Positions 28,236 through 37,724 of a DNA stretch of 64,000 nucleotides are shown in pieces; position 1 is the stretch's first letter, and every line of letters begins with the position of its first letter. The notes under the pieces were generated by a model. It was not told the origin of the DNA. It ran no database searches and worked only from the letters and a program-made list of their open reading frames with translations. Origin of the DNA: RGIG4079 sp045646905 (GTDB lineage Bacteria; Bacteroidota; Bacteroidia; Bacteroidales; Muribaculaceae); contig JAZRLP010000014.1 in assembly GCA_045646905.1 (NCBI GenBank), positions 1 through 64,000 on the forward strand, read 5' to 3'. The position numbers were made by a program, and so were the translations under genes.

Positions 28236-30023
28236 TTAGAAGAGTTTTGTAGGAGTTGGGTTGATGGTGATACCAAGGATTTCATCGTTTGTTTCACCAT
28301 AGTTTTGACATTTTTGAGTTTCGGGATCGTAGTAAACAACACCAGTGTGACCGTTACCAGCAGCTGACCAAACATCACCTTCTTCAGCACGGAAACCGAA
28401 GTAAACACGACCATCGCGAGCGTCAATAGCCATTTGTTTTACATAAACAGGCTCATCGGCTGTAGTGTTAACAGCTTTAGCTTCCATGTTTACATAACCG
28501 ATAGCATCACCCACTTTACATTCGCCATCAGCTGCAGGAAGAGCATATTCTACGAAACCAGCACCTTTACCTACACCATGGATACCCCAAACGAAGAGTT
28601 TTTGACGGTCTTCGTCAATAGCGTATGAAGTGAACTTGATAGTTTGCAATACGATAGGATAAGGACGAGCAGTAGTACCAACATGTTCATCTTTGAAACG
28701 GTAGATACCATTACCTGAGTAGTTTTTACCCCACCACCAAATACCATCTTTATCGCGGTAGATACCAGTTGAGATAGCACCATAAGAGATACCTGCGTTG
28801 TAGTAACCAAGTTTTTCGTTAGTAGCAACATATTCCAAACGGAAGTTGTCGGAAGTTTTACCTTCAACAAGACCGCGTTCGTTCATACCCACTTTAGAGA
28901 AACCGCGGTTACGGTCGTTGTAATAGATGTAACCATCATAGATATTACCTTGGAATGGGTCGTTAAATGCAGCACCACCAACATTTGTGATAACTGTATT
29001 TACATTAGTACCATCGGCACGCATAGCAGTGATTTTACCGTCACCAAGCACACCACCTTCGTCGTTCACATAGTAATATTGTTTACCAGCATCGAGGATA
29101 TAAATCCAGTGAGAAGCTGCAGATTCACCAGTTTCTTCGTTAGTGTCGCTTGATTGACCATAAAGGATGTTGAATGGGTTTTCACCAGCGCTTACACCCA
29201 TGTCATATGGGAATACTTTAGGATTGCCCATTTCAGCGATTTGAGCATCGCTCAACAATTTCATAGCTTTGATGTTACCACCCACTTGAGCATAGTACAA
29301 TGTAGGAGCTTCGATAGGAGAAGCTACTTGTACATTGATGTAAGATTGTTCAAGAGGACGCTCATCGGCTGAACCAAGGTCAAATACAGCATCAACAGTT
29401 ACTTGTTGAGAACCGAGGTTGCTGAAAGTGATGTTTTGAGGACATTCTACTGCACCAGTTTCAGGATCGGTAGTATATTCCTTAGTAGTGATAGGTTGAC
29501 CATTTTCATCTTTAGCACCCTCTGGGAAGTTCCAAACATACTTAACCACTTTGTTTTCGGGGTTAGGCAAACGAAGGTTGAAAGAAACCTTTGCACTGTT
29601 CAACATTACTAAATCGCTCGCAGCACCATCAACTTCGATTGAAGAAATAGATGGAATAGGAACGATGTCATAGATAAGGATAGGGTAAGTGCGAGAACCT
29701 ACACCTTCGATAGTCAATGTAACATTGTAGTTACCTGCTTTCTTATATTTAATAATTGGTGCATTAGGGTTAGCGTCTTGGATTTCAACCAAAGACTCAT
29801 CGCAACCAAAGTCCCAAGTAATAGCACCGGTTTTAGCCGATGTATTTTTTAGTTGAATTGGAGATACTACATAGTAGTCAAGAGTATATTCATCACCGGC
29901 TACCTCATATGTGAAATCCACATCAGGGTCGGGGAAATTTTGAATTTCGGGATCTTGATCAACGCAAGCTACCATAGCAAACGCTGATAATGCAAGAAGA
30001 CCCAATTTATTTAAAAATTTCAT
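28236..30023 (-). CDS. PKD-domain surface lipoprotein of the SusCD operon
   Basis: 595 aa. Lipoprotein signal (MKFLNKLGLLALSAFAMVACVDQ) with the lipobox Cys in MVAC. A PKD/Ig-like domain (SPIQLKNTSAKTGAITWDFG; YKKAGNYNVTLTIEG) is followed by a second beta-sandwich and a C-terminal half that looks like a beta-propeller (YDGYIYYNDRNRGFSKVG; GIYRDKDGIWWWG; RDGRVYFGFRAEEGD). This resembles the PKD-like lipoprotein family found after SusD genes. It occupies the SusE/F position and probably binds ligand at the cell surface. It starts 18 bases after the preceding lipoprotein gene. Confidence 0.8.
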   Translation of the reverse strand: MKFLNKLGLLALSAFAMVACVDQDPEIQNFPDPDVDFTYEVAGDEYTLDYYVVSPIQLKNTSAKTGAITWDFGCDESLVEIQDANPNAPIIKYKKAGNYNVTLTIEGVGSRTYPILIYDIVPIPSISSIEVDGAASDLVMLNSAKVSFNLRLPNPENKVVKYVWNFPEGAKDENGQPITTKEYTTDPETGAVECPQNITFSNLGSQQVTVDAVFDLGSADERPLEQSYINVQVASPIEAPTLYYAQVGGNIKAMKLLSDAQIAEMGNPKVFPYDMGVSAGENPFNILYGQSSDTNEETGESAASHWIYILDAGKQYYYVNDEGGVLGDGKITAMRADGTNVNTVITNVGGAAFNDPFQGNIYDGYIYYNDRNRGFSKVGMNERGLVEGKTSDNFRLEYVATNEKLGYYNAGISYGAISTGIYRDKDGIWWWGKNYSGNGIYRFKDEHVGTTARPYPIVLQTIKFTSYAIDEDRQKLFVWGIHGVGKGAGFVEYALPAADGECKVGDAIGYVNMEAKAVNTTADEPVYVKQMAIDARDGRVYFGFRAEEGDVWSAAGNGHTGVVYYDPETQKCQNYGETNDEILGITINPTPTKLF

Positions 30024-30041
30024 ATCTCTAATGTTTAAATA

Positions 30042-31268
30042 TTAGTTAATCATAATGTCTTTAGCTTCTGTTGGAGATACCTCACCGATATTTCCTTCAG
30101 TGTCATATACGCGGAATTTCGCTTTAAGAGTATATGAACGAGAGAATGCAATTGCATAACCATCGTTGCCGTGAATCCATTCTTGGAATGTGATAGGCTC
30201 AACCAATGCTTTGAAAGCAGCGATATATTGAGGACGAACAGTTGTTACAACTGAACCCAAGTCGTCGCTGTAGCGGCTGAATACCCAAGGAGCAGATTCG
30301 TAAACTTCATAAACGCGAATTTCGGGGTTAGCGATAAGTACATTAGCACCTTCAGCGTTTTGTTCAACTTCAGCAATAGCAACTTCGTTATAAACTACTT
30401 CACCATCAGCGATTGTTTGATAGTAATAACCTACTACAGGAGCAGCTTTGCCCGATACTTTAGGGTTATTGTAGTCAATCCAACGAGTTGATTTGTCGGT
30501 AGCACCAGCTTGAGCATCTGATTCGTCATAAGCGATATCAGTTGGGAAATCAGTACCAAATTGAGCATTGATTTCAGCAAAACGCTCATTAGTGAATGCA
30601 TAGTTGATGTAGAGGTAACGCAATGAGCTATAGTTAGCATCCTTCACGATAAGAGAGTCAACTGTTTTTTCAAATTTATCAGCGAAACCTTCAGGGAAGT
30701 AAGTTTCAAATTTCTTTTGATCCCATTCAGTAGGATTGTTCCATTTAATAGGAGAAAGAGTTTCTGAAACAGGAACTACACCTGTAATAGAGTATTGGTT
30801 AAGAGGTTTCTCAGCTTTAACAGTTGAGTCTTCAAGAGTAATCCAAACACCCTTTACTGAATCATAATAAGAATAATACTTATCAACTAAAACAGTATCG
30901 AGTTTAGCAAGAGAGTGATCAAATGGATCGCTGTGTTCGTTAACACGAACATTCAAATCACTTTCACCACCGATTTGTTTGTAAGAGAATGATGAGCCGG
31001 CCAATTTAGCAGTTACTTCAAGAACATCGGTGCGTTTTACATCCCACCACACTTGAGAATAGTCGGGAGTGTGACCATCTTCAGTATAATATGTTCCTTT
31101 GAAAGAGAATGCTTCACCAGCTTTACAAGTTGTTGAACCAACTTCCCAGTAACAAGTAGGAACACGTTCACCGATGTGCAAGTGGTCAGCAAATGGGTCG
31201 TTCTTTTCGCAAGAAGTAAATGCGACAAGACCCAAAGCCATAATTCCTAATTTATATTGTAATTTCAT
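30042..31268 (-). CDS. SusCD-associated lipoprotein, unknown family
   Basis: 408 aa. Lipoprotein signal MKLQYKLGIMALGLVAFTSC with the lipobox Cys followed by EKND. The mature protein has beta-sandwich-like stretches with many aromatic residues (QVWWDVKRTDVLEVTAK; SAPWVFSRYSDDLGSV) and an extended central insert. I do not recognise a named domain. Position between susD and the PKD lipoprotein, with gaps of 29 and 18 bases, indicates a surface accessory of the same transport system. A ligand-binding role is inferred from position only. Confidence 0.75.
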   Translation of the reverse strand: MKLQYKLGIMALGLVAFTSCEKNDPFADHLHIGERVPTCYWEVGSTTCKAGEAFSFKGTYYTEDGHTPDYSQVWWDVKRTDVLEVTAKLAGSSFSYKQIGGESDLNVRVNEHSDPFDHSLAKLDTVLVDKYYSYYDSVKGVWITLEDSTVKAEKPLNQYSITGVVPVSETLSPIKWNNPTEWDQKKFETYFPEGFADKFEKTVDSLIVKDANYSSLRYLYINYAFTNERFAEINAQFGTDFPTDIAYDESDAQAGATDKSTRWIDYNNPKVSGKAAPVVGYYYQTIADGEVVYNEVAIAEVEQNAEGANVLIANPEIRVYEVYESAPWVFSRYSDDLGSVVTTVRPQYIAAFKALVEPITFQEWIHGNDGYAIAFSRSYTLKAKFRVYDTEGNIGEVSPTEAKDIMIN

Positions 31269-31297
31269 AATTTAATATCTTTTATTGTTGGACAATA

Positions 31298-33229
31298 TTA
31301 TTTAGAGAGTGTTAATGAAGTAACTTCTCCAGGATTTTGAGCCCAAATCATTGGTTTTTGCAACCACTTGAAGTCTTTGTAAGCGCCCACGCGAACAACT
31401 TCGTCTTTGTTGTAGATATCTTCGGTTTGTGGGTCATAGTTAAGACGTTGAATCCAAGTGTTTTCTTTTTGAGCATCGGTCAAACCATCAACCCAGTAAG
31501 CTGAGTAAAGGTTGTAAGGACGACGCAAAGTAGGATAAACGATTTCGTTAGAAGCACCAACACCATAACCATTACGTTTGTTAGAGTAGTGGTAGCGACG
31601 CATATCGTTCCATTGTTCAGGCATCATATACATTGCGATGTATTTTTGCATCATCAAGTCAGAAAGTGTATATTCTGATTCATTGAAGAAGTAATGTTCG
31701 TTACCGAATTCGCTACAAGCTTTAGCAGTTGCTTTAGCAGTTGCGCCTTTATCGTTAGTGTATTCAACAACTGTTTTTTCGTTGTTAAGGAATGCACCTA
31801 CATAAGATTCGAAACGAGCTTTCCACAAGTTAGCATCACCTTCTGTTTCAACAACTGTAGAAGCGTTATAGTCGGTAGGATAGATCCCGCCGCTCTTCCA
31901 AAGGTAGAAGTCGAGGTGGCGTTGGATATTCCATTGAGTAGCTTCTTTAGCAAGAGCACAAGCTTTAGTCTTGTTGCCTAACCAGTAGTATGCTTCAGCT
32001 TGAGCGAAGTAAAGTTCTTCCATTGTAACCAATGGGTTATAAGCGTCAACAGCACCAGCATAAGCACCAGCATAAAGGTCGGGGTAGTGAGTACGCTTGA
32101 AAGTAGCACCTGAACCGATGTTATTTTCAAGATAACGATACATGTTAGCTGTGTTAGAAATAGCAGCTGAGATAGGACCTACAGCAGGTTTCATAAGAAG
32201 CACGATACGAGGGTCATTACCGAAGCCGTTTGAACGATCCCAAGTACCTTGTTTACGTTCGTTGCCAGGGAAGCTCACACCGAGACATGATTCCATGAAG
32301 AATTTAGAAGGAACAGCGTCAGCAGCAAGACGGTTGTCGCGTGATTCCCAAGAGTTAATCTTAGGTTGAGCTGAACTCCAAGGAGCATTTGATTCAGTTA
32401 CACCTTCTACATAGTTATAACGAGGTTCGTTACCAAACCAAGAACCGTAAAGGAGGTCACCTGAACGCCAAGTATCGATAGCTTTTTGAGCTGTTTCGAT
32501 AATTTGGTTACACATTGCAGGAGTAGTGTTCACATTAGGAATGTTGCGGAGCAAAAGACGAGCTTTGATAGCATATACAAGACCTTTCCATTTGTTAAGG
32601 TCACCACCATAGATGCGGTCCATCTTTTGGTCAACAGGAACATCGCCAGTAGTAAGACGGTTGTTGTCTTCGAAAGCAGCGATAAGAGCATCAGCTTCAC
32701 GGAACATCCAGTCATAAATATCGGCTTGCTCTTCATAGTGAGGAGTAGTTGCCATGTGAGCATCACCATACTTACCTGTTGAAGTCATATAGTTTTCAGG
32801 AAGCATTGGCATAGGACCAAATGTGTCGGTAGTCAATTGAGTTGACATCAACATAATTGTACGAGCAATCAAGTCGGTGTTAGTAGTACCAGCAAGATTA
32901 CATACCGAACGAACATTTTTAGCCAAGTCATAGAAGTGACGACGCCATTGTGGGTGACGGTTCACATTCAAGAATTCCCAACCTTGTTTGTAAGGATAAG
33001 AACCAGTTTGGCTCTTACCAGTAGTAGTCAAACATTGAGAAAGATATACATTATATTCTGCGTGGTCATATACTGTTTGGCTTGAATAGAACACGATAAC
33101 AGGCATAGCTTGTTGAACTGTATTATCGTGTGCGCGGTCGGGGTTGACATTGTCACTAAGAATGTCTTCGCAACTCGCAAATGAAAGTCCAAGCAATAAT
33201 GATAATGATATTGTTTTAAACTTATTCAT
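31298..33229 (-). CDS. SusD/RagB-family surface glycan-binding lipoprotein
   Basis: 643 aa. Lipoprotein signal MNKFKTISLSLLLGLSFASC then EDILSDNVNPDRA. SusD-like TPR helices are visible (LIARTIMLMSTQLTTDTFGP; AIKARLLLRNIPN; MEELYFAQAEAYYWLGNKT), and the C-terminal region is typical of the SusD-like_2 branch. SusD lids the SusC barrel and captures substrate. The gene starts 8 bases after susC's stop, which makes the pairing firm. The substrate cannot be read from sequence. Confidence 0.93.
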   Translation of the reverse strand: MNKFKTISLSLLLGLSFASCEDILSDNVNPDRAHDNTVQQAMPVIVFYSSQTVYDHAEYNVYLSQCLTTTGKSQTGSYPYKQGWEFLNVNRHPQWRRHFYDLAKNVRSVCNLAGTTNTDLIARTIMLMSTQLTTDTFGPMPMLPENYMTSTGKYGDAHMATTPHYEEQADIYDWMFREADALIAAFEDNNRLTTGDVPVDQKMDRIYGGDLNKWKGLVYAIKARLLLRNIPNVNTTPAMCNQIIETAQKAIDTWRSGDLLYGSWFGNEPRYNYVEGVTESNAPWSSAQPKINSWESRDNRLAADAVPSKFFMESCLGVSFPGNERKQGTWDRSNGFGNDPRIVLLMKPAVGPISAAISNTANMYRYLENNIGSGATFKRTHYPDLYAGAYAGAVDAYNPLVTMEELYFAQAEAYYWLGNKTKACALAKEATQWNIQRHLDFYLWKSGGIYPTDYNASTVVETEGDANLWKARFESYVGAFLNNEKTVVEYTNDKGATAKATAKACSEFGNEHYFFNESEYTLSDLMMQKYIAMYMMPEQWNDMRRYHYSNKRNGYGVGASNEIVYPTLRRPYNLYSAYWVDGLTDAQKENTWIQRLNYDPQTEDIYNKDEVVRVGAYKDFKWLQKPMIWAQNPGEVTSLTLSK

Positions 33230-33237
33230 AGCTATAA

Positions 33238-36200
33238 TTAGAATGTTACGTTAACGTTAAAGTTGAAGCTGCGTGTTGCAGGAACACTAAATTCGTCAAT
33301 ACCCATTGTACCAGCACCACCAGTAGCAGAAGGCATAACTTGAGGATCTGCACCAGTATATTTGGTCAATAGGAAGAGGTTACGACCAGTCAAAGAAGCG
33401 CGAAGACCTTTGATAGGATTGTTAGCACCAGCTTTCTTCATCAAGTTACCGAAGTCGTAAGCAAGAGTTACATAGCTCAAACGGATGTAAGAACCATCTT
33501 CGATGAAGTTAGAAGGAACTGAATAGTAGTTAGAATAGAATTGAGCGTCAAAGATAACTGGAGTAGTGTTAGGACGGTAAGTACCATCACCATTAGCTAC
33601 AACACCTTTCACGATAACTTCACGGTTACGATATTTTTCAAGATAACCACTCATACCATTACCAATCAAGTTTTCACCTGTGTTGTTGTAAACTTCACCA
33701 CCATAACGGCCGTCAAACAAGAATGAAAGTGAGAGGTCTTTCCAAGTGAATGTAGAACCTACACCAAGGAGGAAGTCAGGCTCGCGGTCACCGAGGAAGC
33801 AGTTTTTGTTTGGAGAAATCAAAGGATAACCATTTTCGTCACAGATAACTTGACCATCTGCAGTGCGTTCGTAGTCGGTACCGACCATAGCAGTAGTAGA
33901 ACCACCTACATTAGAAGAACAGTACATTTTGTTAGTTACTTGTGTACCGAGGTATTCAGTTTGGTTGTTAGGAAGGCTAACAAGTTTACCACGGTTGTAA
34001 GAGAAGTTAGCGTTAGCTACCCAAGTGAAGTCGCCACTCTTAAGGATGTCTTGAGAAAGAGTTGCTTCAATACCACTGTTTTCAATTGTACCAGAGTTGA
34101 ATGTTTGAAGGATCACACCTGCAGCAGGAGATACACGCATTGTGATGATTTGGTTGTCAACTGTAGTTGAGTAGTAAGCAACATCAAGACGAGTGCGTTC
34201 TTTGAAGAAACGCAAGTCGGCACCAACTTCCCATGAGCTTGTCATTTCAGGCTCGATGTAGTTAGCTGAAGAAACTGTTGGGTCAACACCGAAACCACCG
34301 TCAGGGAATACTGACCATTGTTTGAAGTTGTTTGAGAACAAGTAGTTAGGAGCATCCTTACCTACTTTTGCCCAGTTACCACGGATTTTACCATAAGAGA
34401 ACCAATCGTTTTTGAGGTTGAAAAGTTCAGAGAAGATAACACCGGCAGTTACTGAAGGATAGAAGTAAACTGGATCGATAAGATCGCGGTTCATGTAGTT
34501 AACCAATGTAGAAGAACCGTCAACACGACCAGTTACTGACAATTGAGCCATACCTCTATAGTCGAAACGGATTTCACCGAAGTAACCAAATTTGTTACGG
34601 TTAGTGTGGTAGAGGCTGAAGTCGGTCAAGTCAACGCGTTCAGGGTCAACATTGTTGAATGAGTAGAAATTACCACCAAGCAAGAAGTTGTCACCATACA
34701 TTGAAGCAGAAACGCTCTTAGTTTCAGAGTATTCACCACCGAGGAAGAAGTTCAAGTTGAAGTTGTCATTGATTTTCCAGAAGTAGTTAACATTACCTTG
34801 AACAGTGAGGCGTTCGCTGTTAGAAGGAGTATAAGTGTAAGTACCCATGCGTTCAGCAAGAAGAAGTTTAAGACCAGCGTCGAGTTCGCCATCAAATTCG
34901 CGACCGTCGCCATAGAAACGAGGTACTGAATAAGCGTCTTGAGAAGAGAAACCTTTGTCGTAACCTACTTTTGCAGTGAACACCAAGTTCTTAATTGGTT
35001 CGTAAGCGATAGAACCGTTGATGATTACACGAGAACCTTTGCTTACAGAGTGGTCCATATAACGACCATAGTAAGGAGAAGTACCAGCGTTGATGCGGCT
35101 ATCGTTTGTCAAAAGATCCCAATTGTCATAGCGGCACAACCAGTTAGGCATACCATCGGCTTTAGCGTAGTCAGCCATGTTGCGGTTGATTGACCAACCA
35201 TAAACTGATGACATTGAGTTACCAAATCCACGAGATTTAGTATCGATGAAGTTAGTTGACAATGCGATGTTGAATTTATCATTAGGTTTGAATTCACCTT
35301 TTACATAGATACCGAGACGGTTTTTGTAGTCTTGGTCAACAACACCTTGGTTGTTCATGTAGTTAGCAGAAGCGTATGCTGAGAATTTTTCATTACCACC
35401 TGAAAGTGAAATGTCATATTTTTGCATGAAGCCTGTGCCAAGGAATTCACCTACATTGTCGTAGATTTCATCGGTTTCGTGAGCAACAGGACCCCAACCG
35501 CCACCAGCGTTGTAAGAGAAGATACCAGCGCCACCACCGATATATTTGTTTTGCAATTTAGGAGTGCGAGCTACTTCAGAGATTTCCCAGCCACCCGATG
35601 CAGTAACAGCAACTTTACCTTCTTTACCACTCTTAGTAGTAATCAAGATAACACCGTTAGCACCTTCTTGACCGTAAAGAGCAGATGCAGCAGCACCTTT
35701 CAACACTGACATTGTTTCGATATCGTTAGGGTTGATGTCGGCAGCAGCAGAAGCACCACCACGAACAGGCATACCATCGATTACGAACAATGGCTCATTG
35801 CTTTGGCCAGCGTTGATAGAAGAGATGGCACGTACCACGATTTGAGATGCAGAGTTAGGAGAACCCCCTGCCATTGATACTTGCACACCGGCAACTTTAC
35901 CTTGAAGACCGTTAACGAAGTTAGCTGTTTGACCAGCTGTAACGGCATCACTGTTCAAAGATTGAACGGCAAAGTTAAGTTTTTTCTTTTCTTGGGTTTG
36001 ACCCATCGCAGTTACGACGATTTCGCCCAATACTTCAGAGTCTTCTTGCATCACTACATCGATGACGCTGCGACTCCCAACTGTAATACTTTGTGGTTTC
36101 ATACCCACATAACTAAAGTTCAAAACGCTTTTGTCGTTAGGAACTTCGATCGAATAATTCCCGTCAAAGTCGGTATCGACTCCAGTAGTAGTACCTTTAA

Positions 36201-36324
36201 CCATGACAGTTACACCAATTAATGGTTCACCATCAGAAGCACCGGTAACAGTACCAGTCACAGTGCGAGCAAAGCCGGCAACTGCGAAGAGGGAAAATAA
36301 CAGAAGCAATAACTGTTTTCTCAT
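33238..36324 (-). CDS. SusC/RagA-family TonB-linked outer-membrane transporter
   Basis: 1028 aa from the ATG at 36324, chosen because a signal peptide starts there (MRKQLLLLLFSLFAVAGFA); a longer frame reaches 36369. Domain order: CarboxypepD_reg-like N-terminal domain (VTGTVTGASDGEPLIGVTV; FSYVGMKPQSI), TonB-box region (EVLGEIVVTAMG), plug (NAGQSNEPLFVIDGMPV; LKGAAASALYGQEGANGVI), then the barrel ending FNFNVNVTF. It imports oligomers captured by SusD. No adjacent HTCS, SusR or ECF-sigma/anti-sigma pair is seen, so control is in trans or through the long leader. Confidence 0.96.
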   Translation of the reverse strand: MRKQLLLLLFSLFAVAGFARTVTGTVTGASDGEPLIGVTVMVKGTTTGVDTDFDGNYSIEVPNDKSVLNFSYVGMKPQSITVGSRSVIDVVMQEDSEVLGEIVVTAMGQTQEKKKLNFAVQSLNSDAVTAGQTANFVNGLQGKVAGVQVSMAGGSPNSASQIVVRAISSINAGQSNEPLFVIDGMPVRGGASAAADINPNDIETMSVLKGAAASALYGQEGANGVILITTKSGKEGKVAVTASGGWEISEVARTPKLQNKYIGGGAGIFSYNAGGGWGPVAHETDEIYDNVGEFLGTGFMQKYDISLSGGNEKFSAYASANYMNNQGVVDQDYKNRLGIYVKGEFKPNDKFNIALSTNFIDTKSRGFGNSMSSVYGWSINRNMADYAKADGMPNWLCRYDNWDLLTNDSRINAGTSPYYGRYMDHSVSKGSRVIINGSIAYEPIKNLVFTAKVGYDKGFSSQDAYSVPRFYGDGREFDGELDAGLKLLLAERMGTYTYTPSNSERLTVQGNVNYFWKINDNFNLNFFLGGEYSETKSVSASMYGDNFLLGGNFYSFNNVDPERVDLTDFSLYHTNRNKFGYFGEIRFDYRGMAQLSVTGRVDGSSTLVNYMNRDLIDPVYFYPSVTAGVIFSELFNLKNDWFSYGKIRGNWAKVGKDAPNYLFSNNFKQWSVFPDGGFGVDPTVSSANYIEPEMTSSWEVGADLRFFKERTRLDVAYYSTTVDNQIITMRVSPAAGVILQTFNSGTIENSGIEATLSQDILKSGDFTWVANANFSYNRGKLVSLPNNQTEYLGTQVTNKMYCSSNVGGSTTAMVGTDYERTADGQVICDENGYPLISPNKNCFLGDREPDFLLGVGSTFTWKDLSLSFLFDGRYGGEVYNNTGENLIGNGMSGYLEKYRNREVIVKGVVANGDGTYRPNTTPVIFDAQFYSNYYSVPSNFIEDGSYIRLSYVTLAYDFGNLMKKAGANNPIKGLRASLTGRNLFLLTKYTGADPQVMPSATGGAGTMGIDEFSVPATRSFNFNVNVTF

Positions 36325-36528
36325 ACTTACTTTAATTTGTTTATATTCAAGGTTATTTATCACTTGCAATTTTTAACATTTCTAACCACACTCTTTTCAA
36401 CTTAAGTGCTCCTCTAACGCCAACTTTCCACAATACAATAACATGCTATATCTCAATTTTTTAGATTAAAAATTGCCATTTAGCACCGTTTTTTGTTTTA
36501 TGTAGTTATTCGTTATAAATCAAACACT

Positions 36529-36546
36529 TATGCCTAAAAGGGCATA
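36529..36546 (-). promoter_or_regulatory. Leader hairpin 2 upstream of susC
   Basis: TATGCC and GGCATA arms separated by six bases. It is the second hairpin of the proposed susC leader. Confidence 0.5.
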
Positions 36547-36550
36547 GGAG

Positions 36551-36584
36551 ATACCAATAACCGACACGTCGGTCCACATGGTAT
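36551..36584 (-). promoter_or_regulatory. Nested inverted repeat at the 5' end of the susC leader
   Basis: Outer arms ATACCA / TGGTAT enclose inner arms ACCGAC / GTCGGT. It begins where transcription from the adjacent -7 box should start. It could be an RNA hairpin protecting the 5' end or a DNA operator. Confidence 0.55.
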
Positions 36585-36590
36585 TAAGTA

Positions 36591-36598
36591 CAAATCTA
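36591..36598 (-). promoter_or_regulatory. -7 promoter box of the susC operon
   Basis: Minus-strand TAGATTTG fits TAnnTTTG. No clear -33 TTTG is present, which may mean activator dependence. Confidence 0.45.
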
Positions 36599-36821
36599 CC
36601 ACATTTTTTGATAATAAAAGCATATTATTAAATATTATTTAGTATATTTTGCCTTTATAAAACCTTTTTAACAATTTGCGCTAAAATCATTGACAACCCC
36701 TACTCTTTTTAATCTACACATTATTATATATAGGGGTTTTTGAAAAAGTGAAAACGAATGCATGTGCGAGGTTTTTGCATTAATTCTCAATCCTCGATTC
36801 TCCTTTCTCAATTCTTTGATG

Positions 36822-36829
36822 TATCTTTG
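36822..36829 (+). promoter_or_regulatory. -7 promoter box of trmD
   Basis: TATCTTTG, 30 bases before the trmD ATG, preceded by a TTTCTCAATTCTTTG run resembling the one upstream of thyA. Confidence 0.55.
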
Positions 36830-36858
36830 CACTGTAAATCACAAAACTATATATTGCT

Positions 36859-37533
36859 ATGCGCATTGACATCCTCACCGTATTGCCCGAAATGTTTGAA
36901 TCGCCTTTTGGCTGTTCTATCCTTAAACGCGCCCAGGACAAAGGTCTTGCACAATTGGTGGTGCATAATCTTCGCGATTACTCTACCAATAAACATCGCA
37001 AGGTTGACGACTATCCATTTGGGGGCGAGGCTGGTATGGTGATGCAAATTGAGCCTATTGATCGCGCTATAACCCAACTTAAAAGTGAACGCAACTACGA
37101 CGAAGTAATTTTCACTTCGCCCGATGGTGAGGTATTTAACCAACCTATGGCCAACAGCCTCTCTATGCTTGAAAATATCATAATACTTTGCGGACACTAT
37201 AAAGGCATCGACTATCGCATTCGCGAGCATCTTATCACTAAAGAGATTTCAATAGGCGACTATGTGCTCACTGGCGGTGAAATGCCCGCTGCAATTATTG
37301 CCGATGCTATTGTGCGACTTATCCCTGGTGCCATTGGCGACGAACAAAGCGCATTGAGCGACTCGTTTCAAGACAATCTGCTCGCCCCTCCTGTTTATAC
37401 TCGCCCAGCCGAATATAATGGATGGCGCGTGCCCGACATCCTCCTCTCGGGACATCAAGCTCGCATCGACGACTGGAAACATGAGCAAGCGCTTGAACGC
37501 ACTCGCCGCCTACGCCCCGACCTACTTAAGTAA
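36859..37533 (+). CDS. trmD: tRNA (guanine(37)-N1)-methyltransferase
   Basis: 224 aa SPOUT-class enzyme that methylates G37 next to the anticodon to prevent +1 frameshifting. Recognisable elements are RIDILTVLPEMFESPFG, DYPFGGEAGMVMQIEP, the trefoil-knot SAM site (LCGHYKGIDYRI; SIGDYVLTGGEMPA) and ADAIVRLIPGAIG. Outside Bacteroidota it usually sits with rpsP/rimM/rplS; here it stands alone with its own promoter. Confidence 0.97.
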   Translation: MRIDILTVLPEMFESPFGCSILKRAQDKGLAQLVVHNLRDYSTNKHRKVDDYPFGGEAGMVMQIEPIDRAITQLKSERNYDEVIFTSPDGEVFNQPMANSLSMLENIIILCGHYKGIDYRIREHLITKEISIGDYVLTGGEMPAAIIADAIVRLIPGAIGDEQSALSDSFQDNLLAPPVYTRPAEYNGWRVPDILLSGHQARIDDWKHEQALERTRRLRPDLLK

Positions 37534-37550
37534 TTCATAATGCATAATTA
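37532..37550. repeat. AT-rich palindromic repeat, third copy
   Basis: AATTCATAATGCATAATTA, overlapping the last base or two of trmD. It matches the repeat at 13565. A hairpin TCGCATTGA / TCAATGCGA follows at about 37560-37588. Confidence 0.6.
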
Positions 37551-37663
37551 ACTCAAAAAATCGCATTGATCACATATGATTCAATGCGAAATGATGAATT
37601 ATAGATTAAAATAAGTCAACTATGTCCTATAAGGCCTATTAGGCTCATCTACCAAATATCAAA

Positions 37664-37692
37664 GAAAGGCTTGCCAATCGGCAAGCCTTTTT
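37664..37692. terminator. Bidirectional terminator between trmD and glgB
   Basis: AAAGGCTTGCC pairs with GGCAAGCCTTT; T-runs or A-runs flank both sides, so it can serve both convergent genes. Confidence 0.85.
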
Positions 37693-37724
37693 ATTATCAT
37701 TGAGATTAATTCTACTTTGAAATT

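Larger units (their letters stand above)
36325..36858. other. Divergent control region of susC and trmD
   Basis: No gene is seen. From right to left it holds the trmD promoter box (36822-36829), an AT-rich spacer, a minus-strand -7 box (36591-36598), two nested or adjacent inverted repeats (36551-36584 and 36529-36546), a weak CAATTTTT/AAAAATTG repeat (near 36453), and the ~260-nt susC leader. Confidence 0.6.
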
